Shown: in pieces, positions 16,901-25,345 of the stretch
Layout: each line of letters opens with the position of its first letter
Numbering within the stretch: position 1 is the stretch's first letter
Source: Oligoflexia bacterium
GTDB taxonomy: Bacteria > Bdellovibrionota > Bacteriovoracia > Bacteriovoracales > Bacteriovoracaceae
Reading direction: 5' to 3'
Assembly: GCA_015231955.1 (NCBI GenBank)
Contig: JADGAN010000002.1
Location: 62,001 to 126,000 of the forward strand
DNA length: 64,000 bases
Translations under genes and position numbers: made by a program
Notes under the pieces: generated by a model
What the model was told of the DNA's origin: nothing
Databases searched by the model: none
What the model saw: the letters and a program-made list of their open reading frames with translations, nothing else

Positions 16901-17196
16901 GGAATAATTACATGCAAGAGGGAAAGCATATGCGCTTACTACTGAGCATGGCCCATAGCTGGCTCGGGTTTGATGGCCTTTTAGAACTCTTTGGAGGCAA
17001 GGATAATATGTTTATCATCTCTAAGCTTTCTGGCTTTAGAGTGGGTGATGAGGCCGGAGACACGCCACTCATGTCTCACACCCTTGGAGAAATTGGCAGT
17101 CGTGCCCTTTCAGGACCGCTAGCGCAAATGCAAAATCAAATCAATGCCACCCAGAGTGAATTTCTTGCTTACTGGCTAATCGAACGCTTGCAATAG
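13945..17196 (+). CDS. Large exported protein of unknown function, acidic insert
   Basis: 1083 residues with a clear signal peptide (MKKNIINLQ... to AFVHAE). Residues about 205-255 form a very acidic segment rich in Asp and Glu. Residues about 645-720 are rich in Gly and alternate hydrophobic residues (GGGVNLAVGSGYTRMVEAQAAF, given here only as the region), suggesting beta structure. No enzyme motif is recognised and there is no clear C-terminal barrel signature. The ATG has almost no ribosome site and lies about 23 bases after a strong terminator. The gene is followed after 20 bases by a secreted subtilisin-like protease, which suggests a joint secreted or periplasmic system, perhaps substrate, inhibitor or partner. 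Confidence 0.85.
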   Translation: MKKNIINLQNSVLCFLLLTITAFVHAETSFLPGLVPTEYGLAPASDLIYNGKMLTSDEAHQLYLGSNGKMDLSLLNPDDSSPLWKNLPPRALNIHDNSKEIKVNADDLLKYMDQVPSRSGNFRFTVSADHKAYTIMLSKNIHNVLLKKSLLQKLGYTTPPIKYLPKIKLKFTSSMEKELFMEKMAESTFGDPGRWIINYRDHLRAKKDLEEVDENKDNNDDEDKDDEEEKEESGDDGIDPDDENEVTVDGPLADSDELLLQDLIIMEDQNHLYNLAIGYLPSQVIQGRRVLNSLLIPYSLVEVPESLNLFAWHVGRVVNKQIDFGYESAEEFTTSYEDARWIARRVLKLTRADFEEIVANAYYPEAVAALLVEKLLSRRNHLAKILNLENESSEIAFDPEITIDPYLRDGKIIKEKWEGYASRFSYGDPNSPLSRSELFAFAKSKFISTGISNLITLVNKHLPHTDIESALFQRQEDLFFKQLAEYAVTGKVTPVPLGIWATPIAGINLIASREIIAGSYLGTDNVIQLADSVGLSVDAGAYLRVEGMQYPISVTGKAMATINRIYSHLRPIKSFKAGLRYPYKNLFVPYFQRKLGHFFDEILTGDFEKLQEKERKKILEEMMFHFKEQMQVGESILISDAVGGGVNLAVGSGYTRMVEAQAAFGASLVVLSRLHIHRKDENTIQIYKDLGNVTSLVVSFQLKTLIPVLSVSAKWSKGSAKCKFYSLNINENEKENPHLIKNLKALRTLFLNNSLELASTVKKPYRLINRFTQGVIKGNVLFFQAGRMTLNTKLTIIHPSGARRDFFRAQAMKRRGLNFEQFSIDAVNSILRDYAEWDMHLDRATGDSPADSIKGSSLNMTVNYEGEIKNKRGEKGDIENRFALISKTWRGWSISRESAENIIKQINQKFKIDFYPENALAQTNKIFLYNISMEIYLYEKALLHFMNLKESKVSSIFSRHVLGVGDLIKKWRFMHEWRSAKNDLRWNNYMQEGKHMRLLLSMAHSWLGFDGLLELFGGKDNMFIISKLSGFRVGDEAGDTPLMSHTLGEIGSRALSGPLAQMQNQINATQSEFLAYWLIERLQ

Positions 17197-17216
17197 GCAA
17201 GAAGGACGGAATTTTT

Positions 17217-20200
17217 ATGATCTCTATGAAAAGTGTTATTCAGATTTTACTGCTTTTCCTTCTTTTACTGCCTCATGCGTTTGCAACAGAGTATGCGGTG
17301 ATGGTGGAGTTTTTAAAGAAACCAACGCTTCATGAGCTCTCGAGCGTGCGTGCAGCAGTACCACAAAGCACCTTGGAAATTTTCGATACCCTCCCTTCAG
17401 AATATTTCGAACGCCTTTATCGCTTGCAATTTACTGGGGACGAAGTTTTCAAAGAAAAAGTAAAAAAAGATCTGCTAAAAATCGGCAGCATTAAAAAGCT
17501 TGAGGATATTTTTCCCATCGAAGCTCTCTCTATCAAACCCAGTAGCAGTGGCCAGCAAGCAACCAATGATCTCTTCTTCGCTTACCAATGGGGTTTAAAA
17601 AATCAAGGCCAAACTATTTATCGCGATCTTGATGATATCCACCTAGAGGAGATTATAGGTCTCCCTGGAAGCGATATTCATTGGGTTACTCCACAACTAC
17701 GGCCATCGCCCTCCAACACAACTATTGTTGCCGTTCTCGATAGCGGTGTTGATCTTGATCACCCCGATCTCAAACAGAGCATTGCTTTAAACTCGAAAGA
17801 GTGTGATGGCGATAAGCTTCCGCTCAAACCAGAAAGTGATAAGGATGGCAATGGTTACATTGGTGATTGCATGGGATGGAACTTTGTCTCCACTAAAAAA
17901 GAGGGGGACGAGCGCCCCTTTGATGATTCAGGACATGGTACTCACATAGCAGGAATTTTAGCAGCGCAAATCAACAACAACATTGGTATTGCTGGAGTTT
18001 CTCCCTCGCTTAAAATTCTTCCAGTCAAAGTGCTTTATCAACAAGATCAAGGTGACCGCACCTCCCTGGCCACCGGAACCCTTTCCGATCGCTTGGCCAA
18101 AGGTATTTTATACGCAATCAAACGTGGTGCTGGTGTTATCAATCTAAGTTTAGGTTGGCCATTAAGTCTCGATACCTCCTATTTACGCAACAGCATTGCA
18201 GAGGCACTCAAGCGCAATATTGTGGTGGTTGCGGCCGCAGGCAACAACAATCATAGCAGTCCTATTTTTCCTTGTGCTTATAAAGGAGTGATCTGTGTGG
18301 GTGCGATTACCGCCAATGGGGAAATGGCAAGCTTCTCCAATTTTGGTGGCCACGTTGATGTCACTGCTCCAGGGGATAATATTCTCTCCACCTATCCGAC
18401 AAAGCTCACTCCAGACTTTTTTTCGGTGAATGGATATGAAATAAAAAATGGCACGAGCCAAGCAGCACCCTTTGTGGCCGCCGTAGCGGGAATGCTGAAA
18501 AACCAAAACCCTTCTCTTAGCAATGAAGAGGTGTATGCAAAAATTGTCTCCTCTGCTAGTGGCCCCAATGCAAATCATAAGCAGGAAAAATTCACGCTTA
18601 AAGGTGTGGTTAATCTTGAGCGGGCCCTCTTCTCATTAAGTGACAACTCCTCTCCGATCGTACTTCCCGACTTTAAAGATATGCCAGAGGTGGTGATCGA
18701 TGATGTCAAACACGCCTTTTCTTATCCTCTCACGATTAAAAATTTTATTGCTCCTGCAAAAAATGTAAAGATCAGTGTAAGGGCCTTTGTTGCCAACCAA
18801 GAGTTAAAGTTAGCAAGCAGCAAATTCATCTATCCTTACTTAGGTAGCAGTGAATCGCGAACACTTGCTTTAAGTGGTGTGATCGATGATCTAGATGTCG
18901 ATAATACTTTGCGCTTAGAGGTATCTGTTACCCATGCTAACGAAAACCATCACTATTTCAGTGAACTAAAAATAAGTCGCATGCCAGGTTTTTCATCTCC
19001 TACCATTATTAGCAAAGAGATACTCCCTGATAGCAAACTTCGACCTCTCATTGCAACGGTGCTCGATCCTCAGTTCCTCTCTTCCTATCCTCAATATTAT
19101 ATGGAATCGAAAATGAGAGAGGGTGAAGAAAGTCGCGGATTAAAGATCAATATTTTCAAGACGACAGCGGCCCTCTTGGAGTCCTACCAACCACTTGCAC
19201 GAGCACTACAAATTCCCCAAGCAGATTCCCTGATCTCTGTAATGTTTATGGATATGAATGGTGATGGCCAAGGCGATTACATTGTCACCACCATTTGCAA
19301 ACAAGGAGAAAGCAAGTTTATACTTTACTCCTACTTTAATGCCAAAGGAGAGCTCTTTTCTCAAATACGTTTTATTCCAGAAACGGTGGTGCTTAACTAT
19401 AAAAAGGCACGCTACCTTCCGTTTAAAAATGCTCCCGCTATTCCGGTCTGGATCGATGAAGGCAAAATCCCTGCGCTCGATCTTAATCCCGATCCTTGGG
19501 AGGAGGACGCCACTCTTGAAAGTAAAGAGCTTAAAGCGAAACACCTCTATTACCTTGCTCCCACTAAAACAGCAGATGGCACCACCTCTTTTGAAACACG
19601 GATCGTAGATAACTTTGCTTGGGATAAGAGAGTGCGCAAACAGCTCTCCCTCGATTGGAATAGTGATATTGAACTGCTCGATGCTCTCCCTCAATCGCTT
19701 CAAGAAAAAGCAGAGGGAGTTATGAAAACTATTCTATCTATAGGAAAAAACTATAACAAAAAATATTATATTATGGAGTTATCCACAAAAAAATTGCCTG
19801 GTTTTATTGCAAGCGATCGCCAAGCACAGCAAGACTACCTCTATTTTCGCTTTTTACCTCTTGATAACAGCGGTAAGCATCTTGAAGCAGCTTATCTTTT
19901 TCCGCTACTCACCACGCCCGCAGCAGATAATCAAGCGATCAATACGCTACTGGCAGTTCATGAAAATAATACGACGGTTAACCTAAACTATCTCGATAGT
20001 GTTCATCGTAAAATCATCTCCTCCACCTATCGTCACCAAGAGATGCGTGATCATGTTCTCTCCGTGCTCGCATCCCATGCGCTGGGTGATGATCGCTTTA
20101 CCTTTTTGCAGTCAAAGAGCAACCTCATCCTTCACCACCTCTCCACGCAAACCCTTACAGAAAAAGTCAGCATGCGCCCTCTTACTCGCTTTAGCTTTAT

Positions 20201-20504
20201 GCCCGGATCACTCTATCAAGAGTTCTTCTATCCTCTACTAGCAGAGGGAAAACCCGCCCTCTACGTGGACGCAACGGAGATCAATCGCAAAGACATCTAC
20301 ATTCTCACCACCGACGATCAACAACAACTGATCTCGCCCATTCGCTTTAACTTAAAAGTTCCTACTGGTTGCAAAGCGATGAACCCCTCGCTTATCGATC
20401 TTACTACTACTACAGGAGTTACAAATCCTCAAAGAGAGTGGAGTTTTACTCTCTTTTGCGAGAAAGATAAAAAGTGGTATTTACACTTCGTTCCATTAAA
20501 ATAG
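17217..20504 (+). CDS. Secreted subtilisin-like serine protease (S8)
   Basis: 1095 residues with signal peptide (cleavage near AFAT). The catalytic triad is visible: Asp175 in VAVLDSGVD, His240 in SGHGTHIAGI and Ser414 in GTSQAAPFVAAVAG; the oxyanion Asn is in AAAGNNN. Residues about 25-110 look like an inhibitor/propeptide-type domain. A long C-terminal part (about 470-1095) has beta-rich segments and a DMNGDGQGDYIV motif (about residue 680), like calcium-binding FG-GAP/VCBS repeats. AAGGA precedes the start. It is probably secreted to the periplasm or outside and matured by removal of the prodomain. It is co-transcribed with the 1083-residue exported protein. Confidence 0.93.
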   Translation: MISMKSVIQILLLFLLLLPHAFATEYAVMVEFLKKPTLHELSSVRAAVPQSTLEIFDTLPSEYFERLYRLQFTGDEVFKEKVKKDLLKIGSIKKLEDIFPIEALSIKPSSSGQQATNDLFFAYQWGLKNQGQTIYRDLDDIHLEEIIGLPGSDIHWVTPQLRPSPSNTTIVAVLDSGVDLDHPDLKQSIALNSKECDGDKLPLKPESDKDGNGYIGDCMGWNFVSTKKEGDERPFDDSGHGTHIAGILAAQINNNIGIAGVSPSLKILPVKVLYQQDQGDRTSLATGTLSDRLAKGILYAIKRGAGVINLSLGWPLSLDTSYLRNSIAEALKRNIVVVAAAGNNNHSSPIFPCAYKGVICVGAITANGEMASFSNFGGHVDVTAPGDNILSTYPTKLTPDFFSVNGYEIKNGTSQAAPFVAAVAGMLKNQNPSLSNEEVYAKIVSSASGPNANHKQEKFTLKGVVNLERALFSLSDNSSPIVLPDFKDMPEVVIDDVKHAFSYPLTIKNFIAPAKNVKISVRAFVANQELKLASSKFIYPYLGSSESRTLALSGVIDDLDVDNTLRLEVSVTHANENHHYFSELKISRMPGFSSPTIISKEILPDSKLRPLIATVLDPQFLSSYPQYYMESKMREGEESRGLKINIFKTTAALLESYQPLARALQIPQADSLISVMFMDMNGDGQGDYIVTTICKQGESKFILYSYFNAKGELFSQIRFIPETVVLNYKKARYLPFKNAPAIPVWIDEGKIPALDLNPDPWEEDATLESKELKAKHLYYLAPTKTADGTTSFETRIVDNFAWDKRVRKQLSLDWNSDIELLDALPQSLQEKAEGVMKTILSIGKNYNKKYYIMELSTKKLPGFIASDRQAQQDYLYFRFLPLDNSGKHLEAAYLFPLLTTPAADNQAINTLLAVHENNTTVNLNYLDSVHRKIISSTYRHQEMRDHVLSVLASHALGDDRFTFLQSKSNLILHHLSTQTLTEKVSMRPLTRFSFMPGSLYQEFFYPLLAEGKPALYVDATEINRKDIYILTTDDQQQLISPIRFNLKVPTGCKAMNPSLIDLTTTTGVTNPQREWSFTLFCEKDKKWYLHFVPLK

Positions 20505-20522
20505 TCTCGAGTAAAAGCACCC

Positions 20523-20551
20523 TTGATAATATAGCTGATTCCTAGTAAATT
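20523..20551 (+). promoter_or_regulatory. Promoter of tyrS overlapped by inverted repeat
   Basis: TTGATA at 20523-20528, a 17-base spacer, TAAATT at 20546-20551. A perfect 8-base inverted repeat, TGATAATA (20524-20531) and TATTATCA (20555-20562), brackets the promoter and could be an operator. Confidence 0.5.
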
Positions 20552-20604
20552 TAGTATTATCATAGATCCCCATTATCAGCATGATCGTAATCGGAGCTTT
20601 TACC

Positions 20605-21876
20605 ATGTACGACCTCTATACAGATTTAGTAGAGCGTGGAATTATTGAAAACACCTCTAGTGAAAAAATTAAAGACCTCTTAAATCAGCAAAAGATCGCC
20701 TTCTATGCGGGATACGATCCAACCTTTAAAAGTTTGCAAATTGGAAATCTTTTTGCCATCGTCACCATGAAGCGTTTACAACAAGCGGGACATCGCCCGA
20801 TTGTGTTGGTTGGTGGTGCTACAGGAATGATAGGAGACCCCTCGGGTAAAAATTCTGAGCGAAACCTCCTCGACGAAGAGACCATCTCCGCCAACCTTTG
20901 TGCTCAAGAAAAGCAGTTACGAAAACTTTTGGATTTTGAAAATCCCGACTGTGGGGCAATGGTGGTTAATAACTACGATTGGTTTAAGGGAATGAACTTG
21001 ATCCATTTTCTTCGTGATGTGGGCAAAAGTTTTCGTTTAAGTGAGATGCTCGCCAAAGACTCTGTCAAATCTCGCCTGAACTCAGAGGTAGGCATTAGCT
21101 TTACCGAATTCACCTATCAAATACTGCAGGCCTACGATTTTGTCTTCCTCTTTAAAGAGCATGGCGCACTTTTACAGCTTGGAGGAAGCGACCAATGGGG
21201 CAATATTACGGCAGGAATCGATCTGATTCGTAAAACCTACCAAAAAGAGGCCTACGGCCTAGTAATCCCTCTGGTAACCGATTCCCAGGGAAAAAAATTT
21301 GGCAAGTCGGAGGGCGGTACTGTCTATTTAGATCCAGAAATCACCAGCCCCTATAAGATGTATCAATACCTTTTAAACACCGAAGATAGTATGGTGATCA
21401 AATATCTAAAATACTACTCCTTCCTTTCACTCCCAGAGATCGCCGAACTCGAACACCTCACTGTCAGCGCACCAGAAAAGCGAGAAGCACAAAAGGTGCT
21501 TGCAAGAGAGGTCACCAAATACGTTCACGGAGAAGAGGGTTTGCTCTCGGCGGAGAATGCCACCAAAATTTTCTTTGGTGAAAAAATTGGCAACACTCCG
21601 GCAAGCGAACTCCTCTCTATTTTTATGGATGTGCCCTCCATTACTCTTGAGAGTTCCAAAATCGATGCAGGCATAAATATCCTAGACCTCTTATCGATCA
21701 CTCCACTTTATAAAAGCAAGGGAGAGGCCAGAAGAGCAATTGCCCAAAACGGTGTCTACATCAACAACGATACCTTAAGTAATCCCGAGCTGATTATTGG
21801 CAAAGAGCACTTTATCGATGGAAAATTGCTCATCTTGCGGAAAGGAAAAAAGAACTATTGCCTTGTCTCCATCTAA
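20605..21876 (+). CDS. tyrS: Tyrosyl-tRNA synthetase
   Basis: 423 residues from ATG 20605, which has GGAG eight bases upstream; an in-frame ATG at 20581 has none. Charges tRNA-Tyr. Motifs: AGYDPT, LVGGATGMIGDPSGKNSER, the tyrosine-pocket QILQAYDF and GGSDQWGNI, and KFGKS (the KMSKS-type loop). The C-terminal S4-like RNA-binding domain begins near LLSITPLYKSKGEARRAIAQ. Unusually, the HIGH signature reads QIGN (Gln45, Asn48), so both histidines are replaced, while the surrounding sequence is normal. Length and all other blocks match the bacterial enzyme, so it is probably active. Confidence 0.96.
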   Translation: MYDLYTDLVERGIIENTSSEKIKDLLNQQKIAFYAGYDPTFKSLQIGNLFAIVTMKRLQQAGHRPIVLVGGATGMIGDPSGKNSERNLLDEETISANLCAQEKQLRKLLDFENPDCGAMVVNNYDWFKGMNLIHFLRDVGKSFRLSEMLAKDSVKSRLNSEVGISFTEFTYQILQAYDFVFLFKEHGALLQLGGSDQWGNITAGIDLIRKTYQKEAYGLVIPLVTDSQGKKFGKSEGGTVYLDPEITSPYKMYQYLLNTEDSMVIKYLKYYSFLSLPEIAELEHLTVSAPEKREAQKVLAREVTKYVHGEEGLLSAENATKIFFGEKIGNTPASELLSIFMDVPSITLESSKIDAGINILDLLSITPLYKSKGEARRAIAQNGVYINNDTLSNPELIIGKEHFIDGKLLILRKGKKNYCLVSI

Positions 21877-21887
21877 GGAGACTTTCT
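21865..21887 (+). terminator. Terminator overlapping tyrS stop codon
   Basis: GTCTCC-ATCTAA-GGAGAC followed by TTTCT. The six-pair stem is perfect and its loop contains the TAA stop codon of tyrS. Confidence 0.6.
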
Positions 21888-22081
21888 CATTACTTTATAT
21901 CTAGAGAAAAAATACCATAAATGCTGGATTTGTCAGGGGGTGTATCTGTCTTAAGAATTGTAACCATTTTGTTCGCATTTTTATTAAAAAATACAAACAT
22001 CCCAACTGCATCCAGCGACTCTTGGTTAATAAAGAGCTTTCATAAAGAAATAGCTCGCTTTTAAATTGCCTATCTGAATAG

Positions 22082-22345
22082 AACCCTAAATTTGATCTTT
22101 TAGAAAGAGCATCATACAAACAATCTCCCTCCTCTCCCACTTGTGGTCAACTGACTGGATGGTGTGGCCCCTATCTTGATCCCACTGTAATTGATTACAC
22201 CAGCGAGTACGTTCTCATTTATAGCGCAAATCTGGTCATCTCTTGCGGTTCTAACCTTGTCTGCGGAGATAGCGATGATCTTAGTGCCAGTTCAGTAAAT
22301 TTCACTGAGATTGCTGTTCGCAATTTTCATTTTTTTTATGTCTAG
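22082..22345 (+). pseudogene. Start-less open frame, probable gene remnant
   Basis: An 87-codon frame follows an in-frame TAG at 22079 and ends at TAG 22343-22345. It has no ATG, GTG or TTG start, yet its composition looks like protein: it contains PTCGQLTGWCGPYLDP and LVISCGSNLVCGDSDD, with regularly spaced Cys. Upstream, other frames of the same strand also give short protein-like pieces (for example KCWICQGV near 21920) broken by stops. It overlaps the 3' end of the leftward exported gene by 44 bases. I read it as a decayed gene; no family is recognised. A leftward 79-codon frame at 21901-22140 is less convincing. Confidence 0.35.
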
Positions 22346-22886
22346 ATAAGAAATCTAAACAGTTTTTAAGAAGTCCGTGGGATTTTTTTTCATCAATGGT
22401 GCGCTCAAGGGTTCTTCGTTTTTTTTCTATTAACTTCTCCATCTGTATTTTGGCCTTTTTTATTTTTGAATTAATCCTAACTGATGCATCTTTATGATTC
22501 TGATCAGAATTTTTACTAGTTGGAAATTTTCTTATGTATAGATCACGAATTTTTTCATTTAATTCAGATCTATGACGCTCTGTATGCGAACTAAATTCGG
22601 TAAGGTAATGAGCGCGTTTATCTTCCTTGAAAGGGGCATTTTTTACCTCTGCAATCAGGGAGTCTAGGTTTCTTTTTAGAGCGGTATAGTTTTTATGAAT
22701 TAATTCATTGATTGCCGTTTCAGATTGCTTAATTAACTGCGCTTCATTGGTTGTAGGACTATGGATACGAACCACTGTCATATTTGCACCACTTAGAGGT
22801 ATTCCTAAGCCAGCAAAAGTAGGAGTAGAAGTAGAAGTAAGAATACAGCTAAAGAGAGTTAAAAATAAAATTATTTTCCAATCCAT
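22302..22886 (-). CDS. Exported helical protein, unknown function
   Basis: 194 residues with a signal peptide (MDWKIILFLTLFSC... to PTFAG). The mature part is highly charged and predicted helical, with Lys/Glu-rich heptad-like stretches (about 60-190), so a periplasmic coiled coil is plausible. The Cys in FSC is followed by Ile, not a good lipobox context, so secretion by signal peptidase I is more likely. AGGAGG precedes the ATG. The gene lies 20 bases after the stop of the large polytopic exported protein and is probably in its operon. Confidence 0.7.
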   Translation of the reverse strand: MDWKIILFLTLFSCILTSTSTPTFAGLGIPLSGANMTVVRIHSPTTNEAQLIKQSETAINELIHKNYTALKRNLDSLIAEVKNAPFKEDKRAHYLTEFSSHTERHRSELNEKIRDLYIRKFPTSKNSDQNHKDASVRINSKIKKAKIQMEKLIEKKRRTLERTIDEKKSHGLLKNCLDFLSRHKKNENCEQQSQ

Positions 22887-22906
22887 ATAAAATCCTTCCT
22901 CCTGTC

Positions 22907-25276
22907 TTATTTAGAATCAAGTATTTTTGTATTTTCATCGGACATTTTAAAACGGGCCACAAACGATTTCAAATAGCGCAAGGATATAATCTCAAAAATA
23001 CTTTCCTCTTTTTTATGAATGGTGTTTGTTTTATATCGTTGATCTTGCTGCAAATTTTCACTATCCGTACTTGTTCTTGAATAATCTTGCGTTTGTTTAC
23101 TATTGGCCGGTATCTCACTGACCTCCACTATTTGCTTCGCTAAAGGATTGGGATGAGACTTATTATCACTGACGCTATTATTAGTGCTTAGTAAATTATT
23201 ATCAACACGATTAAATAAAGGCAGCAAAGCACTGCCTTCACTCATGAGCATGGGCGAGATTTTTCCTAAGATTGCTTTAAAAGAAGGGTGATTATAATAA
23301 CCTATAAATTTTTTTTGTGTTTTTTCCTCTTCGGCCAGAATTTTCTGTGGGTTCTGCTGCTTGTTTTTATTTTCTATACTTGAAATAGTTCTAATAACTT
23401 GCTCTGAGATCTGTTGGGGATTAGCAAGAAAAATTTCCGAAAATTTATTTTTTTTATCATTGTTTAATCGAGCATACTCAGTTTCCCTGAAATTTTGATT
23501 TTGCTTCATAAAAGAGTTAATAAATTTTTCATATCTGTCTATATCATTAGGAGATGGATTTTTTTCTCCCATACTTACCTGATGAAGCTCATTTAGTGTA
23601 TTCATAAAGGTAGGAGAACCTTTTAGGGCCTTAATATAGTGATTATCAGGTGACTGCCTGGCGATCGTATCAAAGTTGAAGGAGAATGATTGATCATTCT
23701 TTTGCTTGCAACTAAGATCAAGACGAAGGCCACTGAGTCCTGACGATGATTCTTTTTTTACAAAGCAAGGCCAAGACATTGATGTTTTTGCAGTAGATAA
23801 TTGCCCCTCAGGAGAAGATGCCAACACATTTTTCAAAAGAAACATTTGCAAAAAGTTTTTTAAAAAAACTACCGGCGGAGTTGCTTGGATCGATTCAGTT
23901 TTTTTATTGGGTTCAAGCGTTTCAGGAATATCGGTCCCTTCTTTGCAAATCTTGGGGTCAATGCTCTCTTTATCAACAACAGAACAATAAATATTTCTGA
24001 TAGCTGTCAATCGCGTAGAATATCTTTTAATTAACCACTTATAATAAACTATGGATGGTACTTTTAGGGCCATCAAAGCAATATTAACCAATAGAGCAAT
24101 TTGAGGGCCTGTAATTCCGCTTTTTTCTGCCGCATTAATAAATGTACTGATAGGTTTAATATTAAAGACAGAGATTGCACGGGCCGAGGACAACTTTCTT
24201 GCAAAGATGAACAAAATCCATCCGATTGCTTGCACAACAAATCCTGTTGCAAAATTACCCCACTCCCACCCTTGAGATTTTCCTAATTTCCCGCTACCAT
24301 CCATATGAAAAGTGGATTGATCCTGGGATCCGGTAAGAAGCTTATTGGCCACATCGGGATTATTCATCCATCCAACAAAAGCATGAACTGCTCCTAAAAC
24401 CGCAGCAATAAGAAGGAAAGCAGTGAATACTTTATTTGCGGCAGGGGGAGCCATGGCCTGAACCCTATAATATTCCACTTCGCCTTCATAAGTTAGAGGA
24501 CATGTCTTATAAAAACTTTCAACTAAGGCCAATCCGGCCAGTGCTCCACTAACAGCAATAGAGCTTATGATAGCGGCAAAATAGGCCTTTAAATACCTTA
24601 ATTGTAGCGCTGACATCTCATACATTTTTTTAAGAGCAATGTCTTGTACTGTTTGCCTCTTCTCTTGTTTTGCATCTGCATTTTCTGATAGAACCGGAGT
24701 ACTCTTCTTGCTATCAGAGGCATCGGAAATTTCCTTAACAGCTTGTTTGGTAAGGTTCATTATAGCAAGTTTAAAAGAAAGATATAAGAAAAAGTCGACC
24801 AGGAACATAGCTGTCCCTGAGATTTGAGTTAGTATATCACTTACCATAGGTGGGAAACCTGGGCATATCCTTGTAGGTTTACTCGCTGTTGTGGCCATGT
24901 CTTGAACACCTTTATTGTGAATGGCCACGGTCATTAAACCTTGGATTAAAAAAATCAGATCTGAGAGCATATCACTTATATACATCGCAATCGGGGCCCA
25001 ATCATCACCGGCAGCATTTCCTTGCCCGCCTCCCAAAGCTGCATTGCCGGCCATTCCCGTATTAAAGATGGATTGCAAACAATTCTTATCGTATCCCCCA
25101 CCCTCTTGCTGACAGCCATCAAGCGGCGAACACTTAGCATTCTCATCTGAAAGATTGCAGGCAGCTGGTGATAGAGGAGCAGGGGGAGACGGTGGTGAAG
25201 TTTGTGCAAATGCAAGATCACTAAGAGGGGAAAATATAAGTTGTAACGATATAATAATTGTAATGATTTTTATCAT
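22907..25276 (-). CDS. Large polytopic envelope protein with signal peptide, unknown function
   Basis: 789 residues from ATG 25276 (MIKIITIIISLQLIF, a signal-like start). An upstream ATG at 25345 adds 23 residues before the signal and has no ribosome site. After the signal come a Pro/Ser-rich linker and a Cys-rich segment (AACNLSDENAKCSPLDGC). Then about six hydrophobic helices lie between roughly residues 105 and 425, including FLVDFFLYLSFKLAIMNL and WILFIFA. The C-terminal 350 residues are soluble, polar and probably disordered or helical. I do not recognise the family. The topology suggests an inner-membrane protein with large periplasmic or cytoplasmic tail; partner of the downstream exported protein. 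Confidence 0.75.
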   Translation of the reverse strand: MIKIITIIISLQLIFSPLSDLAFAQTSPPSPPAPLSPAACNLSDENAKCSPLDGCQQEGGGYDKNCLQSIFNTGMAGNAALGGGQGNAAGDDWAPIAMYISDMLSDLIFLIQGLMTVAIHNKGVQDMATTASKPTRICPGFPPMVSDILTQISGTAMFLVDFFLYLSFKLAIMNLTKQAVKEISDASDSKKSTPVLSENADAKQEKRQTVQDIALKKMYEMSALQLRYLKAYFAAIISSIAVSGALAGLALVESFYKTCPLTYEGEVEYYRVQAMAPPAANKVFTAFLLIAAVLGAVHAFVGWMNNPDVANKLLTGSQDQSTFHMDGSGKLGKSQGWEWGNFATGFVVQAIGWILFIFARKLSSARAISVFNIKPISTFINAAEKSGITGPQIALLVNIALMALKVPSIVYYKWLIKRYSTRLTAIRNIYCSVVDKESIDPKICKEGTDIPETLEPNKKTESIQATPPVVFLKNFLQMFLLKNVLASSPEGQLSTAKTSMSWPCFVKKESSSGLSGLRLDLSCKQKNDQSFSFNFDTIARQSPDNHYIKALKGSPTFMNTLNELHQVSMGEKNPSPNDIDRYEKFINSFMKQNQNFRETEYARLNNDKKNKFSEIFLANPQQISEQVIRTISSIENKNKQQNPQKILAEEEKTQKKFIGYYNHPSFKAILGKISPMLMSEGSALLPLFNRVDNNLLSTNNSVSDNKSHPNPLAKQIVEVSEIPANSKQTQDYSRTSTDSENLQQDQRYKTNTIHKKEESIFEIISLRYLKSFVARFKMSDENTKILDSK

Positions 25277-25345
25277 AAGGCACTTATCGGCGTAAAAAAA
25301 ATATCCATAAGTGTATCCGTTCTGCAGAAGAACATAATTTTTCAT

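Noticed and set aside
21901-22140. Leftward 79-codon frame after tyrS
   Set aside because: No ribosome site, no recognisable features, and it overlaps a region that looks decayed on the other strand.
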